From JBNKDD01 sp050288085 (GTDB lineage Bacteria > Chloroflexota > Anaerolineae > Aggregatilineales > UBA3940), in contig JBNKDD010000031.1 of assembly GCA_050288085.1 (NCBI GenBank), forward strand, positions 1 to 32,072: DNA of 32,072 nt, in the 5' to 3' direction. Each line of letters begins with the position of its first letter. Positions within the stretch are counted from its first letter, which is position 1. Under the pieces are notes generated by a model. The model did no database searches, was not told where the DNA came from, and saw only the letters and a program-made list of their open reading frames with translations. The position numbers and the translations under genes were made by a program. Below are positions 1-8,503 of this stretch, piece after piece.

Positions 1-552
1 GAATTCATAGCTGCCTTTGGCTTCGCCGGTTTCCAGGTCGAAAGCCTTCAGGGCGACGGGGGCAGTGCCGCTCAATTGAGCATTATCTGCATCAGATGAG
101 CAGGCCCACAGGGTTCCGGTTGCGTCATCGGCGTACAGCCCCAGGACGGATACTAAATCATTAGCACCGGCCTCGATGAACGGTTCGGCTTCTTCTGCAC
201 CGACGGCTGCTTTGAAGATACGGCCTTCATCCATGCTGCCGACGTAGAATGTCCCGTTCTTATCAACCGTGACACCTTCGGGGAAGAAGCGTTCCGGGGT
301 GATATTGATCACGCGGCCTTCGGTTATTGCTTCGGGTTCCTCAGTGGGTTCTTCGGTGGGTTCCTCCGTCGGCTCCTCAGTGGGTTCCTCGGTGGGTTCC
401 TCCGCCGGTTTTTCGGTGGGTTTCTCAGTCGGTGCTTCTACGGCTTCTTCCTCTGCGGGCGCATCGACCGTAGCAGCTGCTGAGTTGCATGCGGATACGA
501 GTAGCAATACTAACACGAGAATCAGTATTACTATTTTTTTTGAACTAGACAT
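1..552 (-). CDS. SMP-30/gluconolactonase-like lipoprotein, C-terminus cut by window edge
   Basis: I translated the minus strand from the ATG at 552; the gene leaves the window at base 1, so about 184 N-terminal residues are visible. It begins with a lysine-containing signal peptide, a long hydrophobic run and a lipobox-like VSAC, so it should be a surface or periplasmic lipoprotein. A proline/glutamate linker of repeated EEPT units follows. Then comes sequence closely parallel to the cytosolic SMP-30-like protein at 2739-3632, sharing for example FFPEGVT, VSVLGL and TLWACSSDA. The upstream AGAGGAAG is a plausible ribosome binding site. SMP-30 family members are six-bladed propellers, often lactonases; the activity here is not shown. 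It may act on a sugar lactone outside the cell before import, which is inference. Confidence 0.8.
   Translation of the reverse strand, partial: MSSSKKIVILILVLVLLLVSACNSAAATVDAPAEEEAVEAPTEKPTEKPAEEPTEEPTEEPTEEPTEEPTEEPEAITEGRVINITPERFFPEGVTVDKNGTFYVGSMDEGRIFKAAVGAEEAEPFIEAGANDLVSVLGLYADDATGTLWACSSDADNAQLSGTAPVALKAFDLETGEAKGSYEF
334..435 (-). repeat. 12-bp coding repeat encoding an EEPT linker
   Basis: About eight imperfect 12-base units encode E-E-P-T or E-K-P-T tetrapeptides between the lipobox and the propeller domain of the lipoprotein at 1-552. The opposite strand gives a serine/glycine/valine-rich open frame that is only a shadow of this repeat. Such linkers probably hold the domain away from the membrane. 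Slipped-strand length change between strains is plausible. Confidence 0.85.
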
Positions 553-965
553 CACAATACTTCCTCTGTTTTGAATTAGTTGTTGCGATTTTTCCGAACT
601 GTCTTGCTCACTTCCAAGGTTTAACTCTGATTTCTTATAATTCGGAAGTCCCCACACCTCCTTTCTCGTCGTACCGGCTCCAGTTATCAGATGGCAGCAT
701 ATCATCTTCAGATGTCAGCATCTGGTTTTACTGGAGCTTGTGTTCCGGTTTGGTTTACTCCCCCCGTCTCTCTCCCTATGAAAAGGTGGCGGGTGTCGTG
801 TGAGCGTCGATGCTAGATCGGGGGTTCAAAATTCACATGCAATAAGCTGGGCCAGACGATGGATTAATGGCCCAACATCATAGGAAAAAGATAAGGTTTA
901 GGAAACCAAAGGTTTTATTCAAAACCATTATCTTTTTCCACAAAATAACAAACCCAGTTGTTTTT
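553..965. other. Intergenic region, about 410 bases, no gene
   Basis: I see no convincing coding frame here; an 82-codon plus-strand frame starting at 867 overlaps the araD-like gene antisense and has no family resemblance. The right part holds two inverted repeats, listed separately, just downstream of the minus-strand araD-like gene. The left part should contain the promoter of the lipoprotein gene at 552, but I could not single out convincing -35 and -10 boxes. Confidence 0.5.
848..939 (-). terminator. Two stem-loops downstream of the araD-like gene
   Basis: Bases 883-899 pair with 922-939 over about 17 positions with one bulged base, giving an A/T-rich stem that includes GGAAAAAGATAA and its complement. 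Further downstream, TGGGCCA at 848-854 pairs perfectly with TGGCCCA at 868-874. Both follow the stop codon of the last gene of the minus-strand cluster. There is no clean run of U after either stem, so termination or 3'-end protection is inferred from position. Confidence 0.5.
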
Positions 966-1607
966 CTATTGGCCGTATTTGTTCTGATACAAATCTATCA
1001 TGTATTGGATCTGGCTTTCGTCGAGCAGAATAGGCTCCCCGCGCGTCATCGCCAGGTGGGCGATCTTGGCAATCTCTTCGACTTCAATAGCCATCTTGGT
1101 GGCTTGCTTCGGTGACGATCCGATGGTGAAGACCCCATGGTTCTGCATGATGATCGCCAGTGACCGCCCGATCTTATCGATGATCTCCTGCCCGATGTCG
1201 GCTCCACCTATTGGTGCGTATCCCCCCAGGGGAATCTCACCGCCCAGCATCGCCGATGTGGTCAGGCAGGCCGGGATAGGCTGCCCCAATACGGCAAAAC
1301 TGCTGGCGTAAGGTGAATGGGTGTGGACCATACCAAGTACATCAGAGCGATAGCGGTAGACATACAGGTGGGTATCGGTGTCGGTTGATGGTTTGAGATC
1401 GCCTTCAATAACCTTGCCGTCTATATCAACGACGACCATGTGAGCGGGTGTTAACTCTTCGAAGCTCACACCACTCGGCTTGATGACGACCATTCCGGTT
1501 TCCGGGTCACGTCCGCTCACATTGCCGCTGGTCATCTTGACCAGGTCATTCTTTGGCAGTTCCAGGTTGCATTTACAGACGATCTCGCGAAGTTGTTCCA
1601 GTAGCAT
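966..1607 (-). CDS. araD: Class II aldolase/epimerase, L-ribulose-5-phosphate 4-epimerase (AraD/UlaF)-like
   Basis: This 213-residue protein belongs to the class II aldolase/adducin family. It has the SGNVSG motif (27-32), IKPSG (42-46), D76 in PSTDTDTH, the zinc-binding HTH at 95-97, the third histidine in NHG (157), and a C-terminal KYGQ whose tyrosine matches the catalytic Tyr229 of E. coli AraD. These favour a 4-epimerase that makes D-xylulose-5-phosphate over a fuculose aldolase, which has Glu instead of Asp at position 76. However, the Asp120 of E. coli AraD has no counterpart: the local sequence is TTSAMLGGEIP. The gene lies 21 bases after the SorC-type regulator. Together with the UlaD and UlaE homologues it would complete the L-xylulose-5-P route. 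The start has a GGAGA ribosome site. Confidence 0.82.
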   Translation of the reverse strand: MLLEQLREIVCKCNLELPKNDLVKMTSGNVSGRDPETGMVVIKPSGVSFEELTPAHMVVVDIDGKVIEGDLKPSTDTDTHLYVYRYRSDVLGMVHTHSPYASSFAVLGQPIPACLTTSAMLGGEIPLGGYAPIGGADIGQEIIDKIGRSLAIIMQNHGVFTIGSSPKQATKMAIEVEEIAKIAHLAMTRGEPILLDESQIQYMIDLYQNKYGQ

Positions 1608-1628
1608 AAAGTATCTCCGGTTTCATTG

Positions 1629-2600
1629 TTAGTTTTTTAGGAATTTTTTGTCAAAGAGTTCAAGAACTCCGCGGGCGGCTATCTCATCGGTTACCAGTGC
1701 GTGCAGGTAGCCGCCGCGCAGCGCACTGTAGATCGGCAGAGCTTTGACAGCCGAAGCCGCTACGCCGATCCGGAAGGGTATGCGTTTGATCTCGTCCAGG
1801 GTCAGACCAATCACGCGGTCGGCATATTCTCTGCCGCAGGGGCGGCCCTCGATATCATAGATATAGGCCCCGATCTCACCTACGCCTCCGCAGACTTCGG
1901 CGATATTCTTCATATCATCGGCAGAAAGCGCGGTGAACTGGACGAAGCGTGACACGTCTGGATCGACTGTGCCAACCCCCAGCAGCGCGATATCCGCATG
2001 ACGACCGATATCAAGAATCGTTTTGACCGGTTCCATAGACCGCAATATTTCACAATGCTCTTTGGTATCGACAAAGGCGGGGGCATGGAGCTTGTATGAT
2101 TTGGCTCCCAGCCGTTCACCCATGTGAGCCGCCAGGTAGTTCATATCCGATTCGATTTCGCCCTGAGTCGAGCCGAGTATAGGCACCACCTCGACATCAT
2201 AAGTACGTGACGCATCAATCGATTGAATGACGGCCTGAACCGTTGTGCCAGGGGTGATGGCTATCACATCGCCGTCTCGGATATTTTCTAGCAGATAATT
2301 GGCTGCTACCGTACCGATAGAGTTCAAGAGTGAACTGTTGGTATCTCCCACGGCTGGGATAACAATCGCTTCCTGTAATCCGAAAACGGCCTTCAGGCGA
2401 CCTTCAAGTTCAAACATGTGCTGGTAGGGGGTTCGAATTACAAAGGTGACGTAGCCCAGATCACGTGCCTTTTGAAGGATACGATTAACCTTTGGCGTGG
2501 ATAATTCCATGTGCTCGGCGATTTCGGTCTGCGTCATCTTTTCCACGTAATAAAGGTTTAGAACCGTATTAATGAGTCGTACATCATCATATGCTGGCAT
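1629..2600 (-). CDS. SorC/DeoR-family sugar-responsive transcriptional regulator
   Basis: This 323-residue protein has an N-terminal helix-turn-helix (about residues 22-52, MTQTEIAEHMELSTPKVNRI) followed by the SorC-type sugar-phosphate-binding domain, with motifs such as TPGTTV and LLGVG. Members are usually repressors or activators released by a phosphorylated sugar. The start is set by AGAAGG seven bases upstream of the ATG. It lies directly upstream of the araD-like gene in the same direction, so it probably controls the sugar-phosphate and microcompartment genes. The inducer may be a pentulose phosphate, which is inference. A candidate operator upstream of the shell operon is listed at 14424-14450. 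Confidence 0.88.
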   Translation of the reverse strand: MPAYDDVRLINTVLNLYYVEKMTQTEIAEHMELSTPKVNRILQKARDLGYVTFVIRTPYQHMFELEGRLKAVFGLQEAIVIPAVGDTNSSLLNSIGTVAANYLLENIRDGDVIAITPGTTVQAVIQSIDASRTYDVEVVPILGSTQGEIESDMNYLAAHMGERLGAKSYKLHAPAFVDTKEHCEILRSMEPVKTILDIGRHADIALLGVGTVDPDVSRFVQFTALSADDMKNIAEVCGGVGEIGAYIYDIEGRPCGREYADRVIGLTLDEIKRIPFRIGVAASAVKALPIYSALRGGYLHALVTDEIAARGVLELFDKKFLKN

Positions 2601-2738
2601 ATCTGTACCTTCTCATGAACATTTCCTGATGCAGGGATTTGACCTGCGATTAATCAAAAACTTTATAAACTATACTATTCAAAAGCATCTCGCCAAAGTT
2701 AATGATATAGATAAAGACCGTGCACATTATGTACGTCC

Positions 2739-3632
2739 TCATTCTAATGGGACTGCTACAATCCTAAAGGGCGGATCCGCATCTGGGCCAGCATTATCTG
2801 GATCCCAAAAATGGTCTGATTGACCCTCTACTACCCAGGCTTTTTCCTGGTAGTAGGCAAAGGTCGTTACCCCGTCGAGGTTCGCTTCGATTCTTTGTAC
2901 CTGGGCGGTGTCACCCGCCGACACGCTGATGATCGACATCCCGCCCGCTCCGCCTTCGGCAGTTGCCAGGGTGGTGGGGCCGATGACCTTGAGACCATCA
3001 GGACGGCGCAGCTCTTGCGAAGTCTCAACCAGCGTGACCGCGCCCGCGCTTCCATCCGGCTCAATCGCGATTCTGAATAACTGCCCGGCCCTCTGATTTA
3101 CCGTATAGATCACGTTGCAAAGGGGATCATAGTCGATGCCGTTGAGGCTCCATTGTTCCACACCGAGTTGGGGATCGTTGATCCACTCGGCAAGTGCCAT
3201 TCCACCGGCCTGCAATCGCAAAATCCGGGGTGACCAGGAGTCCGTGACATACAGGTTCCCCTCTAAGTCGAGGGTCAGGTCGTTGGCAAAGCCGCCGCCG
3301 GGGAAATCGTAACTGCCTTTGGCCGCGCCGGTTTGCAGGTCAAACGCCTTGACGCCGACCGGCGCGCTGCCTGTCAATTTGCCATTGCCTGCATCCGAAG
3401 AGCAAGCCCAGAGCGTATTGCGATTCTCGTCAGCCCACAGGCCGAGCACGGAAACCAGCCCATTCGACCCTGACTCGATAAACGGTTCCATCTGTGCTGC
3501 CCCGGCTGGGGATCGCATAATACAGCCTTCGAACAGGCTGCCCACAAAGAACACCCCTTCGGAGGTAGCGGTGACACCTTCTGGAAAATAGCGGTCACCC
3601 GGAATAATGATCTCGCCTGTTTGATTATCCAT
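2739..3632 (-). CDS. SMP-30/gluconolactonase/LRE-like protein (cytosolic)
   Basis: I chose the internal ATG at 3632, with AGGTAA upstream, giving 297 residues; an earlier start at 3650 is possible. There is no signal peptide. Positions resembling the SMP-30 metal and substrate residues are visible: E18 in FPEGV, the N-D pair at 117-118, N164 in LNGI and D212 in PDGL. Family members are calcium- or zinc-dependent lactonases or related hydrolases with a beta-propeller fold. It is a paralogue of the secreted lipoprotein at 1-552. Between the epimerase and the regulator, it could open a sugar lactone derived from the imported substrate. The substrate is unknown. Confidence 0.78.
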   Translation of the reverse strand: MDNQTGEIIIPGDRYFPEGVTATSEGVFFVGSLFEGCIMRSPAGAAQMEPFIESGSNGLVSVLGLWADENRNTLWACSSDAGNGKLTGSAPVGVKAFDLQTGAAKGSYDFPGGGFANDLTLDLEGNLYVTDSWSPRILRLQAGGMALAEWINDPQLGVEQWSLNGIDYDPLCNVIYTVNQRAGQLFRIAIEPDGSAGAVTLVETSQELRRPDGLKVIGPTTLATAEGGAGGMSIISVSAGDTAQVQRIEANLDGVTTFAYYQEKAWVVEGQSDHFWDPDNAGPDADPPFRIVAVPLE

Positions 3633-3708
3633 ATCGTTACCTACTCGCAATCTGATGTTTTGGGTTTAACGCTTCGCCACCGCTAACGTGGTGGCCCACT
3701 GGTGGCTG

Positions 3709-3734
3709 GCCCCCCTTCGTACGAGAAGGGGGGC
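3709..3734 (-). promoter_or_regulatory. Perfect 10-bp GC-rich stem-loop in the ulaE to SMP-30 gap
   Basis: GCCCCCCTTC at 3709-3718 pairs perfectly with GAAGGGGGGC at 3725-3734 around a six-base loop. It lies in the 271 bases between the ulaE-like stop and the SMP-30-like start. No U-run follows on the minus strand. I read it as an mRNA processing or protection element, or a terminator of the upstream transcript that does not need a U-run. Confidence 0.5.
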
Positions 3735-3903
3735 AACGCGCGGCAGATGCTATCGATGGAGGGGTCGTTCCGCCGCTTATGGATCAACCAAAACAAAATG
3801 GCATAATGAGGCGAGATGATAAAGTCTCTGGCCTTTCTCGCCCTGGGCGTAGCAGCGCCATGCTTCTACCCGAAGATCGTGCCAATTTGAAAGGTTTTTT
3901 CCA

Positions 3904-4782
3904 TTAGATTGATCTCGTTTTATTGATATCGGTCACCCAGTTCTGGGCAGACACGAGTTCATCTACAAACTGCCGGGCTGCTTTGATCGCTTCGACGGGG
4001 TCCTCGCCTGCATCTGCGTGCATCTGGCCCCACATCTCGACGCCTAACATGCCCCAAAATCCGATTTTTGCCAGCGTTTGAAAAGACTCTTGAAAGGGTA
4101 CGATACCCTCTTTGAAAGGCACACCCCGGATAATCTTTGGTAGGGCATCCTTCACATGAATGCCCAGCAGTTGGTTCTTAGCCAGGATAAGCTCTTCAGG
4201 AGGGGAATAACCGGCTGCGGCAAGATTGCCCATATCTGGATACAGGCGCAGCCAGGGCGAGTTGATCTCGTTGATGATCGCCAGGGCCTGGCTCATATTC
4301 TCGACAAATGGCGTATCGAGGTTTTCAAGGCCCAACATCACCCCGGCCTGTTCAGCGTATCGGGCACCCTTGTAAAGACCCTCTACAAAGTAGGCGGCTG
4401 TTTCGTCGTCGCTTTCCTCGTAAAAGACATCGTACCCCATAACCTGAACGACACGGAGCCCAATATCTCCTGCAAATGCGATTGCTTTGTGCAAGATATC
4501 CAGCCCTTGCTGGCGAAGTTCAGGTGAATGGCTGCCCAATGGATATTTCCGGTGCCCGCTCAGGCACATGGTCATGATCCGAACGCCGGTATTGGCGATG
4601 GATTGACGTAAGGCCATCCGTTCTGATGGCGACCAGTCCAGCCGGGACAGGCGTCCATCACTCTCATCGATTGAGATCTCTACATAGTCGTAGCCAGCCT
4701 GGCCTGCTGCTTCCAGACGTTCTTCCCAGGACAGGTCGGGGGGTAGTGCTTTCTCGTAGAGACCGACAGGCATCTTGAACAC
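3904..4782 (-). CDS. ulaE: L-xylulose-5-phosphate 3-epimerase (L-ribulose-5-P 3-epimerase), UlaE/SgbU type
   Basis: This 292-residue TIM-barrel protein of the AP-endonuclease-2/xylose isomerase-like superfamily matches E. coli UlaE along its length: GLYEKALP, E/D-rich S-I-D-E-S-D, RLSRLDWS, MCLSGHRKYPLGS, YDVFYEE and LYPDMGNL. The four metal ligands fall at E153, D183, H209 and E249, each two residues before those of E. coli UlaE. It interconverts L-xylulose-5-P and L-ribulose-5-P in the cytosol. The start is GTG at 4782 with GGAG eight bases upstream. It follows the ABC permease after a strong stem-loop and probably shares its transcript. Confidence 0.93.
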   Translation of the reverse strand: MFKMPVGLYEKALPPDLSWEERLEAAGQAGYDYVEISIDESDGRLSRLDWSPSERMALRQSIANTGVRIMTMCLSGHRKYPLGSHSPELRQQGLDILHKAIAFAGDIGLRVVQVMGYDVFYEESDDETAAYFVEGLYKGARYAEQAGVMLGLENLDTPFVENMSQALAIINEINSPWLRLYPDMGNLAAAGYSPPEELILAKNQLLGIHVKDALPKIIRGVPFKEGIVPFQESFQTLAKIGFWGMLGVEMWGQMHADAGEDPVEAIKAARQFVDELVSAQNWVTDINKTRSI

Positions 4783-4819
4783 AGCAATAACTCCAATCCT
4801 TATCGAGTAGGGGCAGACG

Positions 4820-4842
4820 GCCCGTCAAAGAAAATGACGGGC
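4820..4842 (-). promoter_or_regulatory. Perfect 8-bp stem-loop between permease and ulaE
   Basis: GCCCGTCA at 4820-4827 pairs with TGACGGGC at 4835-4842 around seven A-rich bases. It sits in the 68-base gap between two co-oriented genes. No U-run follows, so it is more likely an RNA processing or stability element than a full terminator. Confidence 0.5.
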
Positions 4843-4850
4843 ACTCGTTG

Positions 4851-5897
4851 TTATGCCCCTTGTCTTTCGCGTACCAGTAAGTGGTTGAGGGCCACGGCGA
4901 AGATCAGCACACTGCCTTTAGCAAAGTTTTGCCAGTAGGCAGGGATGACCGTCATCAGGCCGACCGTCACACAGATGATGATCAAGGCTCCGACAATCGT
5001 CTTGGAGACTGAACCTTCGCCTCCGGCAAATGCCGTTCCTCCGAGCAGTACGGCGATCAGACAGTCAAGCTCCATGCCATCGCCTGATAGGGGGTCTCCT
5101 AGAGACATGTAGCTGCCGCGGGCCGCACCCGCCAGCGCTGCAAAAACCCCAACGATAATGTAGAGAAGCCAGACCATCCTGACTGTATTGATCCCGGATA
5201 ACTCTGCCGCTACCGGGTTGCCCCCAATAGCTGCCGAGTACTTGCCGATAATGGTTTTTCGCTGAACGATCACCAGCAGAATGATTACCAGCACCGCTGC
5301 CCAGAAGGCCATCGGTAGGCCAAAGAGAACGCCTTCTCTGGCATAGCTGTTGATCCAGGCTGGCATGGCTTTTTCAGCACTCCCTTTGATTGCTGAGAGG
5401 CCTTCGGGCACAATCAGCAGGGCAACCCCTTTGAACAGGTTAAGGGTCACCAGCGTGGCGATTACGGGTGTGATGCGTAATTTCATCACCAGGTAGCCGT
5501 TAATGAAGCCCATCACCACCCCTAAGACCAGGGTGCCGGCGAGTGCCACCAGGAAACTGGCACCATTGAGGATCAGCAGGGCAAAGATCACCGCGCTCAG
5601 ACTCATGGCACTACCGACCGACAGGTCGATGTAGCCGGAGATCATCAGGAGGGTGAAAGCCCCGCTCAGGGTCAGGATCGGTACAGCGCTTCGCAGCAGG
5701 TTGATGATACTGCTCGGGCTGAGGAAGTGGCCTCTCTCAAAGAAGTTGACCTCATCTAGCTTCAGTAAACTGAACGTAAGCACGATCAGTACCAGCACGA
5801 CATAGATGTAAAACTTCTTGATCGTTGCACGCAGGGCTTCCGACCGATTTTGCTTTAGTTTAAGTGATTCTTGATTCATCGTACTTGTAGTACTCAC
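4851..5897 (-). CDS. Sugar ABC transporter permease (RbsC/XylH family, CUT2)
   Basis: This is a hydrophobic BPD_transp_2 family protein with about eight to ten membrane segments, the DLSVGSAMSLSA motif and the C-terminal AVLLGGTAFAGGEG motif typical of ribose/xylose-type permeases. I prefer the GTG start at 5897: a GAGGAG lies nine bases upstream, just after the preceding permease stop, giving 348 residues. The ATG at 5879 has no clear ribosome site. It should form a heterodimer with the permease at 5917-6939 in the cytoplasmic membrane. Confidence 0.9.
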   Translation of the reverse strand: MSTTSTMNQESLKLKQNRSEALRATIKKFYIYVVLVLIVLTFSLLKLDEVNFFERGHFLSPSSIINLLRSAVPILTLSGAFTLLMISGYIDLSVGSAMSLSAVIFALLILNGASFLVALAGTLVLGVVMGFINGYLVMKLRITPVIATLVTLNLFKGVALLIVPEGLSAIKGSAEKAMPAWINSYAREGVLFGLPMAFWAAVLVIILLVIVQRKTIIGKYSAAIGGNPVAAELSGINTVRMVWLLYIIVGVFAALAGAARGSYMSLGDPLSGDGMELDCLIAVLLGGTAFAGGEGSVSKTIVGALIIICVTVGLMTVIPAYWQNFAKGSVLIFAVALNHLLVRERQGA

Positions 5898-5916
5898 GTC
5901 GATGTGCTCCTCTTCC

Positions 5917-6939
5917 TTAACCCTTCCGTTTATCCAGGGCGAACCGCTGCGCAAGGATGGCGATGAAGGTGACGATACTCTTCAGGGTGAACTGCCAGTC
6001 TGGTGAGAGCAGCAGCCCGGTCGCTGCCGATGTGACAACGGACAGGATGATGGCGCCGACGAACATCCCCAGTACGGAGCCAAAACCACCCGTGATGCTG
6101 ACACCGCCCAGCAGGACGATTACCAGCGCGTCAAACTCATATCCCATCGCACGGCTTGAAATCCCGGCTTTATATTCGGAGGCCAGGAGGATACCGGTGA
6201 TACCGGCCAGCAAGGCATTGATGAGATAGAGGATGGTCAGATAGCGGTCTACGTTGATCCCGGATAGGCGGGCGGCTTCGGGGTTCGCGCCGATCAGGTA
6301 TACCCGTCTGGCGAATACGGTTTTCCGCTCGACAAAGTAAGCAATGATGATCAGGGCGATCATGATCAACACCGAGAGTTGGATCGATGTGCCTGGAATG
6401 GCCCAGGTTCCTATCACGCCGAAGACATCGGGCAGGCTGGTGTTCCGCTGTGCGCCCTGGGTGACCACCTGGGCAACCCCGCGTGAAAGCATCATGGTTC
6501 CCAGGGTAACGATGATCGAAGGGACTTTCAACCGGGCAATGAAGAAGGCATTAATCCCGCCGACGGCCAGCGCTCCCAGCAAGGCCAGGAAGACAGCCAC
6601 TCCATAGGGTAGGCCGAGTCCGTTGGCTAACGCATTCTGGGAGACATTCGCCGCCTGAGAAAAGTAGACGGCCAACACGCCCGTCAATGCGATAATGCCG
6701 CCGACTGACATGTCGAAGTTCCCGGTGATCATGACGAACGTGACACCGATCCCCAGGATAACGATGTACCAGTTGTTGGTAATCAGGTTGAGTATGTTCT
6801 GGGGTAGGTAGAAGTTCGGTACGACTAACGCGGCGATGATGAACAGGATAAGCAGCACGCCAACCATGAATAGAGTGATGAACGACTCATCGCTCATTTT
6901 TTTAGTCAGTAGTGATTTCTGCGCTTGTTTGGGTGCCAT
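5917..6939 (-). CDS. Sugar ABC transporter permease (RbsC/XylH family, CUT2)
   Basis: This second BPD_transp_2 permease of the cluster shows FDMSVGGIIALTG and VIVLLGGVSITGGFG, hallmark cytoplasmic-loop motifs of CUT2 permeases. Two ATGs, at 6945 and 6939, flank the ATPase stop. AGGAGG inside the end of the ATPase gene is nine bases from the 6939 ATG and only three or four from the other, so I chose 6939 (340 residues). Translation is probably coupled to the ATPase. Confidence 0.9.
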   Translation of the reverse strand: MAPKQAQKSLLTKKMSDESFITLFMVGVLLILFIIAALVVPNFYLPQNILNLITNNWYIVILGIGVTFVMITGNFDMSVGGIIALTGVLAVYFSQAANVSQNALANGLGLPYGVAVFLALLGALAVGGINAFFIARLKVPSIIVTLGTMMLSRGVAQVVTQGAQRNTSLPDVFGVIGTWAIPGTSIQLSVLIMIALIIIAYFVERKTVFARRVYLIGANPEAARLSGINVDRYLTILYLINALLAGITGILLASEYKAGISSRAMGYEFDALVIVLLGGVSITGGFGSVLGMFVGAIILSVVTSAATGLLLSPDWQFTLKSIVTFIAILAQRFALDKRKG

Positions 6940-6941
6940 GA

Positions 6942-8432
6942 TCATTCGCCTCCTGTGACAATGTGAAGGATGTTTTCACTGTCGATATCACAGTTATTCT
7001 TGAGTACGTCTTTCAGTACGCCGTCGTACATCAGGTAGATGGTGTCACAGACATTCATAATTTCGGGTAGTTCTGACGAGAAGATCATGATCGTCTTCCC
7101 TTCTCTGGAAAGCTCCCGGATAATGCTGTATATCTCACTCTTTGCGCCCACATCGATTCCGCGAGTTGGCTCATCCAGCATCAGCAGGTCGGCGTCGGCA
7201 AACAGGCACTTTGAAAGAACTACTTTCTGCTGGTTCCCGCCGGAAAGTTTAGCGGTCTCTTTCTCGATGCTGTTGGTGGCGATATTCAATTTATCGACAT
7301 AATCGATGGTGACATTCCGTTCCTGAGCTGCATTAATGAACCCGGCACTGGATATCTTATCCATGTTCATGACCGGTACATTGCCCCGGATGGTCAGAAT
7401 GGTGAACAAGCCCTGGGTTCGTCGTTCTTCAGGTACCAGCGTAATGCCTGCCGCGATAGCTTTCTCCGGGCCGGGCTGGAGCTTCTGGCCTTTGAAGACG
7501 ATATCGCCCTCATAATAATCAGCGCCGAAGATAGCCCGGGCGAGTTCCGTCTTCCCGGCTCCAACCAGGCCATAGAAACCGGCGATCTCACCCTCGTTGA
7601 CATCGAAACTAATATCGGTTAACCGGTGATTGGAAAGGTTTCTGACCTGAAGGACGGTGTCCCGGCAGGGTTCTGCTGGAGGGGTGTATTCGTCGAATAC
7701 GGTTTTACCGATCATCATCCTGATCAGCTCTGCCCGGTCTTCGATTTGTGATACCGGCCTGGTCGTAATGTGATTACCGTCTCTCAAGACCGTTACGTAG
7801 TCGCCGAGTTCAAATATCTCATCAAGACGATGTGAGATGTAGATGACGGTAACGTTATTATCTCGCAGATTCCTGATGATCGTGAACAGGCGTTCAATTT
7901 CGCTCTCTGAGATCGCTGCGGTTGGCTCATCCATAATAATGATGTCTGTCTCGGCGGCTACCGCCCGTGCGATCTCGACAATCTGCTTCTGGGCAACACT
8001 CAGGGTTGATACTTCCTGACGTGGGTGGATGGATGGCTCAATGCTGTTCATCACATCAACCATTTTGTTGATCTTTTCGGTTCGCCGCAGGAACCCAAAC
8101 CAGGTGTCTTCCACACCCAGCGTCAGGTTTTCTTCTACGGTGAGCTGGTCAACAACGTTGAGCTCCTGGAACAACGTGCTGATACCCTGCTGCTTGGCGT
8201 CCCGAGGGTTTTGCGGATTGAAATCTTTACCATTCAGAAGTACCTGTCCGCTGGTTCGTTCGTATACGCCGGTCAGGATTTTGATGAGTGTGGATTTTCC
8301 CGCGCCGTTTTCCCCAACCAGGCAGTGAACCGTGTTCCGTTTGATATCGAAACTGACATCGTCAACCGCTCGCACGCCGGGGAATACCTTGACGAGATTC
8401 TTGATCTCCAACACATTCTCTTGGGCTTTCAT
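6942..8432 (-). CDS. Sugar ABC transporter ATP-binding protein (RbsA/XylG/MglA type)
   Basis: This protein carries tandem ABC cassettes. The first half has Walker A GENGAGKST, signature LSVAQKQ and Walker B IIIMDEPT. The second has the degenerate GLVGAGKTE and LSGGNQQK with LLMLDEPTRGID. This layout is characteristic of the CUT2 family. I chose the ATG at 8432 (496 residues) because AAGGAAG precedes it; the longer frame to 8465 runs into an intergenic stem-loop. It powers import of the ligand of the binding protein at 8504-9457, probably a pentose, sugar acid or polyol. Confidence 0.93.
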   Translation of the reverse strand: MKAQENVLEIKNLVKVFPGVRAVDDVSFDIKRNTVHCLVGENGAGKSTLIKILTGVYERTSGQVLLNGKDFNPQNPRDAKQQGISTLFQELNVVDQLTVEENLTLGVEDTWFGFLRRTEKINKMVDVMNSIEPSIHPRQEVSTLSVAQKQIVEIARAVAAETDIIIMDEPTAAISESEIERLFTIIRNLRDNNVTVIYISHRLDEIFELGDYVTVLRDGNHITTRPVSQIEDRAELIRMMIGKTVFDEYTPPAEPCRDTVLQVRNLSNHRLTDISFDVNEGEIAGFYGLVGAGKTELARAIFGADYYEGDIVFKGQKLQPGPEKAIAAGITLVPEERRTQGLFTILTIRGNVPVMNMDKISSAGFINAAQERNVTIDYVDKLNIATNSIEKETAKLSGGNQQKVVLSKCLFADADLLMLDEPTRGIDVGAKSEIYSIIRELSREGKTIMIFSSELPEIMNVCDTIYLMYDGVLKDVLKNNCDIDSENILHIVTGGE

Positions 8433-8448
8433 GCAACGCTTCCTTGTA

Positions 8449-8480
8449 AATGACGGGGGAGCCATTGCCCCCCCGCCATT
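8449..8480 (-). promoter_or_regulatory. Stem-loop between binding protein and ABC ATPase
   Basis: AATGACGGGGG at 8449-8459 pairs with CCCCCGCCATT at 8470-8480 (11 pairs, one G-U in RNA) around a ten-base loop. Stem-loops at this point are commonly used to raise the level of binding protein relative to the membrane components. The second ABC operon in this window has a matching element at 31304-31329. Confidence 0.55.
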
Positions 8481-8503
8481 TCATGTCTATCTGACTAACA
8501 AAG

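Noticed and set aside
1..6. Window begins with an EcoRI site (GAATTC)
   Set aside because: It could suggest a clone end, but it lies in a continuous reading frame and a single site is expected by chance.
269..574. Plus-strand frame rich in SVGSSVGSS repeats
   Set aside because: It is the antisense reading of the EEPT-coding repeat in the minus-strand lipoprotein, which has a signal peptide, lipobox and a recognisable domain.
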